Source of the DNA: Alphaproteobacteria bacterium SO-S41
GTDB taxonomy: Bacteria; Pseudomonadota; Alphaproteobacteria; Micropepsales; Micropepsaceae
Length of the DNA stretch: 64,000 nucleotides
Assembly: GCA_019670725.1 (NCBI GenBank)
Contig: AP024629.1
Location: 3,534,001 to 3,598,000, forward strand
Direction of reading: 5' to 3'
Below, in pieces: positions 44,467 to 53,363 of this stretch. A program made the position numbers and the translations under genes. A model generated the notes under the pieces. It searched no databases. It was not told the DNA's origin and saw only the letters and a list, made by a program, of their open reading frames with translations. Numbering within the stretch: the first letter of the stretch is position 1; every line of letters begins with the position of its first letter.

Positions 44467-46149
44467 ATGAACATCGACCTTGAGATTGCACAGGCCGCGA
44501 CGCTGAAACCCATCGCGGCCGTCGCTGAAGTCGCCGGCATTCCCGCCGAGGCACTCGACCTCTATGGCAAGCATATCGCCAAGCTGGATCAGCCTTTCCT
44601 GAAGGCGATCGCAGAGCGGCCGCGCGGGCGGCTGATCCTGGTCACCGCGATCAACCCGACCCCGGCCGGTGAAGGCAAGACGACCACGACGATCGGCCTT
44701 GGCGATGCGCTGAACCGGATCGGCAAGCGCACCGTGATCGCGCTGCGCGAGCCCTCGCTCGGTCCCGTCTTCGGGCGCAAGGGCGGCGCAACGGGCGGCG
44801 GCTATGCGCAGGTCCTGCCGATGGAGGCGATCAACCTCCATTTCACCGGCGATTTCCACGCCATCACCTCGGCGCATAACCTGCTGGCGGCGCTGGTCGA
44901 CAATCACATCTACTGGGGCAACCAGCTCGACATCGACCTGCGCACCGTGACCTGGCGGCGCGTGCTGGACATGAACGACCGGGCGCTGCGCCAGATCGCA
45001 ACGAGCCTGGGCGACGGTTTCAACGGCCTGCCGCGCGAGACCGGCTTCGACATCACGGTTGCGTCGGAGGTGATGGCGATCCTCTGCCTCGCGCGCGATC
45101 TGCCCGATCTGGAGGCGCGGCTGGCGCGGATCATCGTCGCGCGGACACGGGCCGGGACGGCGGTGACGGCGGGCGATCTGGAAGCCGCCGGCGCGATGGC
45201 CGTGCTGCTGAAGGACGCGGCGCGACCCAATCTCGTGCAGACGATCGATGGCTCCCCTGCCCTCATCCATGGCGGGCCGTTCGCCAATATCGCGCATGGC
45301 TGCAATTCGGTGATCGCCACCGAAGCGGCGCTGCGGCTTGGCGATTACGTGGTGACGGAGGCCGGGTTCGGTGCGGATCTGGGGGCGGAGAAGTTCCTGA
45401 ACATCAAATGCCGCAGCGCCGGATTGGCGCCTGCCGCCGCCGTGGTCGTGGCAACCGTGCGGGCGCTGAAGATGCAGGGCGGCCAGGCCAAGGACGATCT
45501 CGGCACCGAGAACCTGGAAGCGCTGGGCAACGGCCTCGTCAATCTTGGCCGTCATGTCGAGAACCTGCGCGGCTTCGGCCTGAAGGTCGCGGTCGCCATC
45601 AACGCGTTCGGCACCGACACCGCCGCGGAGCACGGGCTGCTGACCCATACCTGCGAGGAGCGCTTCGGCGTGAAGGCGATCCTCTGCCGTCACTGGGCCG
45701 AGGGCGGCAAGGGCGCGGAGGCGCTGGCGCATCATGTCGTACAGCTCGCCGAGACCGACGAGATGCCGCATGAGGGCTTTCACGTCCTCTATCCCGACGA
45801 GCTGCCGCTGAAGGAGAAGATCGAAACCGTGGCGGCGCGCATCTATCGCGCGGCCGGCGTCTCGTTCGCGCCCAAGGCGAAGCGCGAGCTGGAGCGGTTT
45901 CAGGCGAGCGGCTTCGGCCATCTGCCGGTCTGCATGGCGAAGACGCCCTACTCCTTCTCGTCGGATGAAAGCCTGCTTGGCGCGCCCACGGGGTTCACGC
46001 TGCCCGTCCGCGAGGTGCGGTTGGCGGCAGGGGCGGGGTTCGTGGTGGCGATCTGCGGCGAGGTCATGACCATGCCGGGCCTCCCCCGCGTGCCCGCCGC
46101 AGCCGGCATGCGCCTCAGCGCGGCGGGCGAGGTCGAAGGCCTCTCCTAG
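44467..46149 (+). CDS. fhs: Formate--tetrahydrofolate ligase
   Basis: 560 residues, full family length. The P-loop is [15 protein letters not shown] near residue 65, and the signature regions [20 protein letters not shown] and [18 protein letters not shown] are intact. The enzyme makes 10-formyl-tetrahydrofolate from formate and ATP, feeding purine synthesis and one-carbon metabolism. The gene begins 9 nt after the membrane-protein gene; the Tet-type MFS gene follows 71 nt later. Confidence 0.97.
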   Translation: MNIDLEIAQAATLKPIAAVAEVAGIPAEALDLYGKHIAKLDQPFLKAIAERPRGRLILVTAINPTPAGEGKTTTTIGLGDALNRIGKRTVIALREPSLGPVFGRKGGATGGGYAQVLPMEAINLHFTGDFHAITSAHNLLAALVDNHIYWGNQLDIDLRTVTWRRVLDMNDRALRQIATSLGDGFNGLPRETGFDITVASEVMAILCLARDLPDLEARLARIIVARTRAGTAVTAGDLEAAGAMAVLLKDAARPNLVQTIDGSPALIHGGPFANIAHGCNSVIATEAALRLGDYVVTEAGFGADLGAEKFLNIKCRSAGLAPAAAVVVATVRALKMQGGQAKDDLGTENLEALGNGLVNLGRHVENLRGFGLKVAVAINAFGTDTAAEHGLLTHTCEERFGVKAILCRHWAEGGKGAEALAHHVVQLAETDEMPHEGFHVLYPDELPLKEKIETVAARIYRAAGVSFAPKAKRELERFQASGFGHLPVCMAKTPYSFSSDESLLGAPTGFTLPVREVRLAAGAGFVVAICGEVMTMPGLPRVPAAAGMRLSAAGEVEGLS

Positions 46150-46220
46150 CCGCGGTTCCATTTGTCCAATCCCCGTGGCGCGGCCATGGCTATAAGAAGA
46201 CCAATAAGAAACGGGGATAC

Positions 46221-47447
46221 ATGGAAGCGCGTGCGGCCAAGCAGGCCTTTACCTTCATCTTTCTGACGCGGCTGCTGGATTCCATCGGCTTCGGTCTCAT
46301 CATGCCGGTGCTGCCGAGCCTCTTGACCGAGGTGGGCCACATCACGCTGGCCGAGGCGACACGGACGGGCGGGATACTGTTCCTCACCTATGCCGCGCTG
46401 CAGTTCCTGTTCGGGCCGTTGATGGGCGCGCTCAGCGATCAGTTCGGGCGGCGGCCGATCATCCTGCTGTCGCTGCTGGCCTTCGCCGTCGACTACACGA
46501 TGATGGCCTGGGCACCGACGCTGATGTGGCTGTTCATCGGCCGCGCGATCGCGGGTGTGGCGGGCGCGGTCTATGCGCCAGCCAATGCCTATGCCGCCGA
46601 CATCACGCCGCCTGACCAGCGCTCGAAGATGTTCGGGCGATTGGGCGCGGCGTTCGGGCTTGGCTTCATCATCGGTCCGGCGCTTGGCGGACTGGTCGGC
46701 GAGTTGGGACCGCGTGCGCCGTTCGTGCTGGCGGCGGTCTTGAGCGCGGCCAATCTCGTGTTCGGCTATTTCGTTTTGCCGGAATCCCATCCGCCGGAAC
46801 GCCGCCGCAAGGTGGCGTGGAAACGCGCCAATCCTCTCGGCGGGCTGCTGGCGCTCGGCCGTTATGGCGGCGTGCTGGGGATCATTCTCGCCTATTTCAC
46901 TTTCTCGCTGGCCTTCAACGTCTATCCCGGCACCTGGGCGTATTACACGGAGGCGAAGTTCGGCTGGTCGTCGTCGATGATCGGCCTGTCGCTGATGGGC
47001 TCCGGCGTCTTCATGGCGCTGGTGCAGTTCCTCCTGACCGGACCGATCATCAAGAAACTAGGCGAGGCGAACACGGCCAAGCTGGGGATGACGGTCTCGA
47101 TCCTCGGCTGCGTTGCCTATGCCTTCATGCCCTATGCCTGGATGGTGTTCGCGATCCAGCCCTTCGTGGCGTTCCAGGGCCTGGTGTTCCCGACGCTGAA
47201 CGGGCTGATCAGCCAGCGGGTTTCGCCGACGGAGCAAGGGGCGCTTCAAGGCGTGATGGGCTCGATGACGGCGCTGGGATCGGTGTTCGGCCCGCTGGCG
47301 CTGACGCAGACCCTCGCCTACTTCACCGACGCCAATGCGCCGGTTTATTTCCCCGGCGCAGCGTTCCTGCTGGCGGGCTTCCTGATGTCGATCGCGCTGC
47401 TCATGCTGTTCGCCGAACTGGCGCGGCAGCGGCGCAAAGCGATCTAA
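46221..47447 (+). CDS. Tet-family MFS drug exporter
   Basis: 408 residues, 12 helices. The DHA1/TetA signature is clear: LDSIGFGLIMPVLPSLL, GALSDQFGRRPIILLSL (motif A) and GRAIAGVAGAVYAPANAYAADITPP. Tet-like exporters use the proton gradient to expel tetracycline-type drugs, but chromosomal members often have other substrates; resistance should not be assumed. It begins after a short leader downstream of fhs. Confidence 0.9.
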   Translation: MEARAAKQAFTFIFLTRLLDSIGFGLIMPVLPSLLTEVGHITLAEATRTGGILFLTYAALQFLFGPLMGALSDQFGRRPIILLSLLAFAVDYTMMAWAPTLMWLFIGRAIAGVAGAVYAPANAYAADITPPDQRSKMFGRLGAAFGLGFIIGPALGGLVGELGPRAPFVLAAVLSAANLVFGYFVLPESHPPERRRKVAWKRANPLGGLLALGRYGGVLGIILAYFTFSLAFNVYPGTWAYYTEAKFGWSSSMIGLSLMGSGVFMALVQFLLTGPIIKKLGEANTAKLGMTVSILGCVAYAFMPYAWMVFAIQPFVAFQGLVFPTLNGLISQRVSPTEQGALQGVMGSMTALGSVFGPLALTQTLAYFTDANAPVYFPGAAFLLAGFLMSIALLMLFAELARQRRKAI

Positions 47448-47475
47448 AACGAAAACGGTCGCCGGTTGCCCGGCG
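47445..47475 (-). terminator. Terminator of the thiolase gene
   Basis: Inverted repeat CGCCGG-TTGC-CCGGCG followed on the minus strand by ACCGTTTTCGTTTT. It lies 26 nt beyond the thiolase stop and overlaps the end of the convergent MFS gene. A classic GC stem with T-rich tail. Confidence 0.7.
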
Positions 47476-47500
47476 GCCGCTTCGGCAAGCGCACTCTATA

Positions 47501-48742
47501 TCAGATGCGCTCGATGATGATCGCGGGGGCCATGCCGCCGGCGGCGCACATGGTGATGAGCGCGCGCTTCAGGCCGCGGCGCTCCAGCTCGTCGAGCGCG
47601 GTGCCGATGAGGATCGAGCCGGTCGCGCCGATCGGGTGACCGAGCGCCATCGCGCCGCCGTTCACGTTGACCTTGTCGCGGTCGAGGTTGAGATCGCGGA
47701 TGAACTTCTCGGCGACGACCGAGAACGCCTCGTTGATTTCCCACAGGTCGATGTCGTCAACGGTGAGGCCGGCCTTCTCGAGCACCTTGCGGGCGGCGGG
47801 AACCGGCGCGTTCAGCATCAGGGTCGGGCTGTCGCCGACATTGGCGATGGCGACGACCTTGGCGCGCGGCTTCCAGCCCATCTTCTTGGCGTAGGTGGGC
47901 GAGGCGAGCAGCAGCGCGGCGGCGCCGTCGACGACGCCCGACGAATTGCCGGCGTGGTGGACGTGGGTGATCTTGAGGTCGGGATAGACCTGGCGGATGA
48001 GGCCGGCGAGCGTGGTGCCTTTCTCGTCGATCGGCACTTCAGCGAGCGCGCCGAAGGACGGCTTCAGAGCCGCGAGGCCTTCCAGCGTCGTCTGGGGACG
48101 CGGGAACTCTTCCTTGTCGAGGGCGAGCGTGCCGTCGGGGCGATAGACCGGAACGACCGACTTGTCGAAGTGGCCGCCCTTGATCGCGGCGTCGGCGCGC
48201 TGCTGGCTGACCCAGGCGAGATGGTCGAGGGCTTCGCGCGGAATGCCTTCCAGCGTCGCGATCGCATCGCCGCAGACGCCCTGGTGCGACTGGGGATGCA
48301 TGGCGCGCAGGCCTTCATTGCCGGCGTCCATCAGCATCGGGCCGGCATTCGGGTTCGCCGAGGAGGCCGTGTAGGACATCATCTCGCAGCCGCCGGCGAT
48401 GACGAGGTCTTCGAGGCCCGAGGCGATCATGCCGGTGGCGAAGTTCACGGTGGTGATGCCCGAACCGCAGAAGCGGTCGAGCGTGACGCCGGAGGCCTTG
48501 ATATCGAAGCCGGCATAGAGGGCCGACATGCGGCCGAGATCGCCGCCCTGCTTGCCGCGCTGGGACGAGGTGCCCCAGATGATGTCATCGATTTCGTCGG
48601 TCTTGATGTCGTTGCGCTTCTGCAGCGCCTTCAGCACCGTCGCGCCTAGCAGCTGGGGGTGCAGGTCCGCCAGCGCGCCCTTGCCGACCTTGCCGATGCC
48701 GCGGGGGGTGCGAACCGCGTCGATGATCCAGGCTTCACTCAT
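47501..48742 (-). CDS. Acetyl-CoA acetyltransferase family thiolase
   Basis: 413 residues. The nucleophilic cysteine lies in DRFCGSGI, the catalytic histidine in GGAMALGHPIGATGS and the second cysteine in TMCAAGGMAPA. NEAFSV and the HHAGNSSGVVDGAAA region are typical. It either cleaves 3-ketoacyl-CoA or condenses two acetyl-CoA. The sequence is closer to the 'acetyl-CoA C-acetyltransferase' branch than to classic PhaA by the VRTPRGIGK start. It has a 376-nt upstream region with unusual content. Confidence 0.93.
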   Translation of the reverse strand: MSEAWIIDAVRTPRGIGKVGKGALADLHPQLLGATVLKALQKRNDIKTDEIDDIIWGTSSQRGKQGGDLGRMSALYAGFDIKASGVTLDRFCGSGITTVNFATGMIASGLEDLVIAGGCEMMSYTASSANPNAGPMLMDAGNEGLRAMHPQSHQGVCGDAIATLEGIPREALDHLAWVSQQRADAAIKGGHFDKSVVPVYRPDGTLALDKEEFPRPQTTLEGLAALKPSFGALAEVPIDEKGTTLAGLIRQVYPDLKITHVHHAGNSSGVVDGAAALLLASPTYAKKMGWKPRAKVVAIANVGDSPTLMLNAPVPAARKVLEKAGLTVDDIDLWEINEAFSVVAEKFIRDLNLDRDKVNVNGGAMALGHPIGATGSILIGTALDELERRGLKRALITMCAAGGMAPAIIIERI

Positions 48743-49118
48743 GTTCGTGTCTCCTCCACCGCCCTCTGCGGGGTTGCAGGGCTATGTATGGGATGTTGAC
48801 CGGAAGGGAAAGATTACGTGGACGTAAACGTTATAAGAAAATGCCGGATAGATTCAGTTCGGCGCGGTGGGCGACATATTGTTGCGCTCAAGTGAGGAAA
48901 AGCATCTTCGTTTGTCGCCTGCGTCGACCGCTCCCGAATTGAACAGGATGCAATTTCTTTTTTAAATCCATTGCGAAAGCCAATGCGGTCAACCACTTGG
49001 GCTGAAATCGGCATTCCAAAACAGCGGTTTTGGTGCCGGTTCAATCATCCCTTGCCTCATCTCCGGCTCTCGCAGTCCAACGTTCATGGGCGGGAGTTTA
49101 TAGGAATTTAGTCCAAAA
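48743..49118 (-). other. Thiolase upstream region with the third copy of the 27-nt motif
   Basis: 376 nt without a recognised gene, AT-richer than its surroundings. On the minus strand the motif from GACGCAGG to ATGCTTT lies within 48897-48925, matching the copy at 35174-35200 at 25 of 27 positions. TATAAA (49097-49102) with TTGATT 14 bp upstream could be a weak promoter over the DUF983 stop. A 32-codon frame follows it, but nothing supports it as a gene. The region may be a long thiolase leader or a separate RNA. Confidence 0.4.
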
Positions 49119-49499
49119 TCAAGGATTGCGCTCCGAGCCCGGCATCTTGTGGTGCCAGATGAAGGCGATGAAGACGCCTTTCGCGCGGGGGAGGCCCAGC
49201 AGCGTGAGGACAAGGGCGAGGCTGACCCAGAGCGTCGTCGAGAGCCATTGCGGCCAGTCGACATAGGGCTCGACCGAGAGCACCGCGCCGACGACGATGT
49301 GGCCGACCACGAGAATGGTGAGCCAGGCCGGGCCGTCATCGGCGCGGATATGGCCCCAGTCCTCGCCGCACACCGCGCAGGTTTCGACCTGTTTCAAGTA
49401 GCCGGCAAAGAGCTTGCCTTCGCCACAGCGCGGGCAGCGGCCGATGAGGCCGCGCCAAGCGGCGAGGCCGAGCGAGGTGGAGGTGCCGGGCATGGACAT
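49119..49499 (-). CDS. DUF983 family membrane protein
   Basis: 126 residues. A zinc-ribbon-like N-terminus has two cysteine pairs, RCPRCGEG and ETCAVCGEDW, followed by two membrane helices (LTILVVGHIVVGAVLSV and STTLWVSLALVLTLLGL). This is the DUF983 layout, small inner-membrane proteins of unknown function, often seen near cytochrome oxidase genes. Start MSMPGTSTS was chosen because upstream codons lack similarity. The thiolase gene lies downstream on the same strand. Confidence 0.87.
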   Translation of the reverse strand: MSMPGTSTSLGLAAWRGLIGRCPRCGEGKLFAGYLKQVETCAVCGEDWGHIRADDGPAWLTILVVGHIVVGAVLSVEPYVDWPQWLSTTLWVSLALVLTLLGLPRAKGVFIAFIWHHKMPGSERNP

Positions 49500-49588
49500 G
49501 GGGTGGATGTACGCCGCCCATCGCCGCCGCTGAAAGGGCTTTCTAAACCAAACTGCGCGTAGGGTGAGGGTCCAAGGACATCGGAACG

Positions 49589-50983
49589 ATGCGCGCAAAG
49601 ACCCTGGCTGCATGGTGGGCTGACTGGTTCGATCCCAGGGATCCGAACCTTTTGACGCTGCGCTACGGCCAGCTGATGCATGTGATGCGGACCGGGCAGA
49701 GCGCGCTCGTCTCATCGCTCGGCACGGTGTTCGCCATCGCCGCGATCGCCGCGATCTGGCACGACCTCACCCAGGTATTGATTTTCACCGTAGCCGGGAC
49801 GGTCTGTTCGGTCATCGCGCATGTCCTGTTCCTGCGCGCCGCCGAACGGGCAAAGTCGGAAACGACCTATCGCGCCGCCAACGCCTATTACATGGCGCAC
49901 TCGGTGTTCGTCGTGGCGGCAATGGCGGTGGTCGGGGTCGTCTGGATCCCCGGCGATCTCGCGCCTAACGTGTTCGTGATGCTGGTGCTGGTGGTCTGCG
50001 CCACCGTGCGGGTCGCGCATCAGGCCGCGCACATGCCCTCGGCGATGTTGAGCATGCTCTATTTCATGGTGGGCATCGGGCTTTGCCTCTCGGAATGGAC
50101 CGGGCTGTACGCCCTGCTGGTCGTGCTCGCCGTGGTCGTCTCGCTGATGCTGGTCGATCTCAGCTGGCGCATGTGCGAGACGGTCGAGGCGATGCTGAAG
50201 CTCGGCCAGTCCGAGCGGCGGCTGCTCGCCGAGCAGCAGCGCCTGGTCGGCGAGCTGCGCCAAGCGAGCAACGCCAAGTCGCAGTTCATGGCGCGGATGA
50301 GCCACGAGCTGCGCACGCCGCTGAATTCCGTCATCGGCTTTTCCGACGTCATCCTGGGCGAGGCCTCGGGCCCGATCGGCGCGCCGATCTATGTCGAGTA
50401 TCTGAAGCACATCAACGACAGCGGCGCGCATCTGCTGCGGCTCATCAACGACATCCTGGATCTGTCGAAGATCGAGGCCGGGCGTTACGTGCTGCGCGAG
50501 GGCACGGTCGAGGCGCGCGATGTCGTCGACGACGCCATCACCATGCTGCGGCTGAAGGCCGAAGAAGGCGGCGTCACGCTGGTCAACGCGGTCGCGCCGG
50601 GCCTGGTGCTGAGCGCCGACGAGCTGGCGGTGCGGCAGATTGCGATCAACCTCGCCTCCAACGCCGTGAAGTTCACGCCAGCCGGCGGGACGGTGACCTG
50701 GCACAGCGAGCTGCGCGCCGATGGCGCCGTGGCGCTGCATGTCGAAGACACCGGCTGCGGGATCCCGCCCGAGGACCTCGACTGGGTGTTCGAGCCGTTC
50801 GGCCAAAGCGCGAGCGGCTATGACGCCAACGAGCGCGGCACCGGGCTTGGCCTGCCCATCGTGCGCAGCCTGATGGAGCTGCATGGCGGCCAGGCGGAGA
50901 TCCGCAGCATCGTCGGCAAGGGCACGACGGTGACGATCGTGTTTCCTTCGGAACGGTCGCACGCCGCGCGCAAGGCGGCGTAG
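49589..50983 (+). CDS. Membrane sensor histidine kinase, PdhS/PleC-like
   Basis: 464 residues. The N-terminal 185 residues form about six membrane helices with short loops, resembling a sensor without a periplasmic domain. A coiled linker (SERRLLAEQQRLVGELRQASNAK) leads to HisKA FMARMSHELRTPLNSVIGFSD, phospho-acceptor H239. The ATPase boxes are NLASNAVKF, EDTGCGIPPEDL and ERGTGLGLPIVRSLM, ending in IVFPSERS. The catalytic core is of the PleC/DivJ/PdhS group used in alphaproteobacterial cell-cycle control. No partner regulator is adjacent. Confidence 0.9.
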   Translation: MRAKTLAAWWADWFDPRDPNLLTLRYGQLMHVMRTGQSALVSSLGTVFAIAAIAAIWHDLTQVLIFTVAGTVCSVIAHVLFLRAAERAKSETTYRAANAYYMAHSVFVVAAMAVVGVVWIPGDLAPNVFVMLVLVVCATVRVAHQAAHMPSAMLSMLYFMVGIGLCLSEWTGLYALLVVLAVVVSLMLVDLSWRMCETVEAMLKLGQSERRLLAEQQRLVGELRQASNAKSQFMARMSHELRTPLNSVIGFSDVILGEASGPIGAPIYVEYLKHINDSGAHLLRLINDILDLSKIEAGRYVLREGTVEARDVVDDAITMLRLKAEEGGVTLVNAVAPGLVLSADELAVRQIAINLASNAVKFTPAGGTVTWHSELRADGAVALHVEDTGCGIPPEDLDWVFEPFGQSASGYDANERGTGLGLPIVRSLMELHGGQAEIRSIVGKGTTVTIVFPSERSHAARKAA

Positions 50984-51010
50984 AGCGCATTTCACAAACA
51001 TTTTCTCATC

Positions 51011-51113
51011 ATCGTCGTGGCCGGGCTTGTCGTCGGGTCGAGCCCGAGGACGGCCATCCAGCTTCTACTGCTGCCGCCTGACTGGATGGCCGCCTCAAGG
51101 GCGGCCATGACGG
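51011..51113 (+). repeat. Palindromic intergenic repeat, family C, copy 2
   Basis: Inverted relative to 32086-32167. The inner hairpin is ATGGCCGCC-TCAAG-GGCGGCCAT at 51086-51108. Compared with copy 1 one A:T pair is replaced by G:C on both arms. It is joined almost directly to a family-B element, and the two fill most of the 380-nt gap after the kinase gene. Confidence 0.75.
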
Positions 51114-51143
51114 GTTTGGGTTTTCAAAAATCTCTCGCCCTGC

Positions 51144-51251
51144 CCGTCATCCTGAGGTGCCCGCTTCAGCGGGCCTCGAAGGACGCACGCTGCATCAGTA
51201 TGCGTGGTTCGAGGCTCCGCGCGTGCCGCGCTGCGCGCCTCACCATGACGG
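51144..51251 (+). repeat. 108-bp palindromic repeat, family B, copy 1
   Basis: Bounded by CCGTCAT and ATGACGG. An inner hairpin GCCCGC-TTCA-GCGGGC is followed by CTCGAAGGACGCA and a second inverted segment. Copy 2 at 52504-52611 is in the same orientation and differs at roughly ten positions by eye. Together they bracket the MDR dehydrogenase gene. Confidence 0.85.
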
Positions 51252-51363
51252 CGATCGTGCGGTGGCCAGCGGCTATTAGGGGCAATCCGCCACACATGAG
51301 CGCGCTGGCGGCAACACAGTCACGTGGTTAGGGTGCGCCCCACAAATTCGAGGGGAAATCGCC

Positions 51364-52491
51364 ATGTCCGAGACCGGTCTTCAATTGCGTTCGCTGCTGA
51401 CCAGCGGTGGGGAGCTGCAGCTTTCGCTGGCGCGCGTCGAGGTGGGTACGCCCGCGGCGGACGAAATCGTGGTGAAGGTCGAAGCCTCGCCGATCAATCC
51501 GTCCGATCTCGGCCTGCTGATCGGGCCGGCGGACATGAGCAAGGCGACGACGGCGGGCAGCGGCGACGATGTCGTCGTGACCGCGCCGATGCCGGCCTCG
51601 TTCATGCGGGCGATGGCGGCGCGGGTGGACCAGTCCATGCCGGTCGGCAATGAAGGCGCGGGCACCGTCGTGAAGGCGGGCAGCGACCCGGCCGCGCAGG
51701 CGCTGCTCGGCAAGACCGTCGCGCTGCTGGGCGGCGCACTCTATGCGCAATACCGCACGATCAAGGCGCGCGATGCGCTGGTCCTGCCCGCGGGTACGAC
51801 GGCGGCGGAGGGCGCGTCGTGCTTCGTCAACCCGCTGACCGCGCTCGCGATGACCGAGACGATGCGGCTCGAAGGCCACAAGGCGTTGGTGCACACCGCG
51901 GCGGCGTCGAACCTCGGCCAGATGCTGCAGAAGATCTGCCTGAAGGACGGGATCGGCCTCGTCAACATCGTGCGCAGCGCGGCGCAGGCGAAGATCCTGA
52001 CCGACATCGGCGCAACCCACGTGGTCGATTCCTCGGCGCCGGACTTCATGGCGAAGCTGACGGAAGCGCTGGCCGCGACCGGCGCGACCATCGCCTTCGA
52101 TGCGATCGGCGGCGGCAAGCTCGCCGGGCAGATCCTGACCTGCATGGAAGCGGCGGCGAACCGCACGGCGGGCGCCTATTCGCGCTACGGCTCGACGACC
52201 TTCAAGCAGGTGTACATCTATGGCGGCCTGGACCCGAGCCCGACAGAGCTGGTGCGCTCGTTCGGCTTCTCGTGGGCGCTGAGCGGCTTCCTGCTGACGC
52301 CGTTCCTGCAGAAGATCGGACCGGCGGAAACCGAGAAGCTGCGCCAGCGCGTGGTGGCGGAGCTGAAGACGACCTTCGCCAGCCACTATGTGCAGACGAT
52401 CTCGCTGGCCGAGGCGCTGAGCCTCGACATCATCGCGCAGTACAACAAGCGCGCGACGGGCGAGAAGTTCTTGATCGATCCGAGCCGGTAG
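51364..52491 (+). CDS. Zinc-less medium-chain dehydrogenase (quinone-oxidoreductase-like)
   Basis: 375 residues. The N-terminal GroES-like domain has VVKVEASPINPSDLGLLIGPADMSKA, lacking catalytic zinc ligands; the Rossmann region is LVHTAAASNLGQMLQKICLKDG, with AAASN replacing the usual GxGxxG-type motif. This fits MDR proteins of the quinone oxidoreductase/zinc-binding dehydrogenase superfamily; substrate unknown. A GAGGGGA site precedes the ATG. The gene stands alone, flanked on both sides by a directly repeated 108-bp element. Confidence 0.85.
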   Translation: MSETGLQLRSLLTSGGELQLSLARVEVGTPAADEIVVKVEASPINPSDLGLLIGPADMSKATTAGSGDDVVVTAPMPASFMRAMAARVDQSMPVGNEGAGTVVKAGSDPAAQALLGKTVALLGGALYAQYRTIKARDALVLPAGTTAAEGASCFVNPLTALAMTETMRLEGHKALVHTAAASNLGQMLQKICLKDGIGLVNIVRSAAQAKILTDIGATHVVDSSAPDFMAKLTEALAATGATIAFDAIGGGKLAGQILTCMEAAANRTAGAYSRYGSTTFKQVYIYGGLDPSPTELVRSFGFSWALSGFLLTPFLQKIGPAETEKLRQRVVAELKTTFASHYVQTISLAEALSLDIIAQYNKRATGEKFLIDPSR

Positions 52492-52503
52492 GCCCTGCCC
52501 TTT

Positions 52504-52611
52504 TCGTAATCCTGAGGTGCCCGCGTTAGCGGGCCTCGAAGGACGCAGGCTGCATCAGCGTGCGTGGTTCGAGGCTGCGCGCGTGCCGCGCTACGCACCT
52601 CACCATGACGG
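52504..52611 (+). repeat. 108-bp palindromic repeat, family B, copy 2
   Basis: Direct copy of 51144-51251, 12 nt after the MDR gene stop. The inner stem GCCCGC/GCGGGC is identical but the loop is GTTA instead of TTCA. The left boundary CGTAAT is slightly degenerate compared with CGTCAT in copy 1. Confidence 0.85.
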
Positions 52612-52638
52612 GGACTTGTGCACTTGGGGCGGTGCTCG

Positions 52639-53310
52639 CTACGCCGGCGGCGCGCCCCATCTTGCCAGCGCGGCGCCGCCGTCGGGGGTGAGTTGGTAGA
52701 GGCCGGGGCGGACGCGTTCGAACCAGCCATAGACGTTGCGCAGGAGGATCGCGCCGGCGTCCTCGGCGAGCTCCTTCATGTCGCGCGGTTTCATCGGCTG
52801 ATGCCGCATCGCTTCGGCGCAGGCGAGCGCGCGTTGGCGATAGGCGGTCATGATGGGCTGGCGGGTCGAGCCGCCGGATGACGGGTCGCCGATGCGGCGG
52901 GCATGTTCGCGGACGAGGCGCTTGCGCGCGGCGGTGTTGCGGCGCGGCTTGTAGGGTTCGGGCTCGGCGAGCACCTCGACATGGCCGCTGCGCGGGCTGA
53001 CGGCGAGCAGGCCGACCCCAAGCAGCTTGCAGAGACGGTGGGCGCGGCTGTCGCGATCTCTGCCCCGCCGGGTCGCGACGACGGCGAGATAGACCTCGTC
53101 GGCGACGCGCATGCGATCAACCGCTTGCAGCACCAGTTCCAGCGAAAAGGCGAGCTTCAGTTCGGCGACGACGACGATGGGCGCCTGCCCCTCGCGGATG
53201 GCGACGGCATCGCAGCCGCAGATCTCGCCCTTCACCTCGAAGCCCTGCTTTTCGAGGAACGCCTTCACGGGCTTGTAGAGCGCGGTTTCGGAAAACGGGG
53301 CGGCGGACAT
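52639..53310 (-). CDS. DUF2161 family protein, PD-(D/E)XK-like nuclease fold
   Basis: 223 residues. The N-terminal half, FSETALYKPVKAFLEKQGFEVKGEICGCDAVAIR and PIVVVAELKLAFSLELVLQAVDRM, has the E...D...ExK spacing of restriction-like PD-(D/E)XK folds, as annotated for DUF2161. The C-terminal part looks like a winged helix (KPRDMKELAEDAGAILLRNVYGWFERVRPGLYQLTPDG). A nucleic-acid role is possible but unproven. It lies 53 nt after the DUF445 gene on the same strand. Confidence 0.78.
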   Translation of the reverse strand: MSAAPFSETALYKPVKAFLEKQGFEVKGEICGCDAVAIREGQAPIVVVAELKLAFSLELVLQAVDRMRVADEVYLAVVATRRGRDRDSRAHRLCKLLGVGLLAVSPRSGHVEVLAEPEPYKPRRNTAARKRLVREHARRIGDPSSGGSTRQPIMTAYRQRALACAEAMRHQPMKPRDMKELAEDAGAILLRNVYGWFERVRPGLYQLTPDGGAALARWGAPPA

Positions 53311-53363
53311 GGGCGTGCGGGACGACTCCTTGGGCGTCCGCGGATTGTCGGGCCGGGGACTCA

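Noticed and set aside
46221-47447. The Tet-type MFS considered as a resistance determinant
   Set aside because: Sequence family alone does not show resistance, and nothing nearby (TetR regulator, mobile element) supports acquisition.
51144-52611. Family-B repeats considered as insertion-sequence ends
   Set aside because: There is no transposase, no target-site duplication that I can see, and related palindromic families occur elsewhere in the window without cargo.
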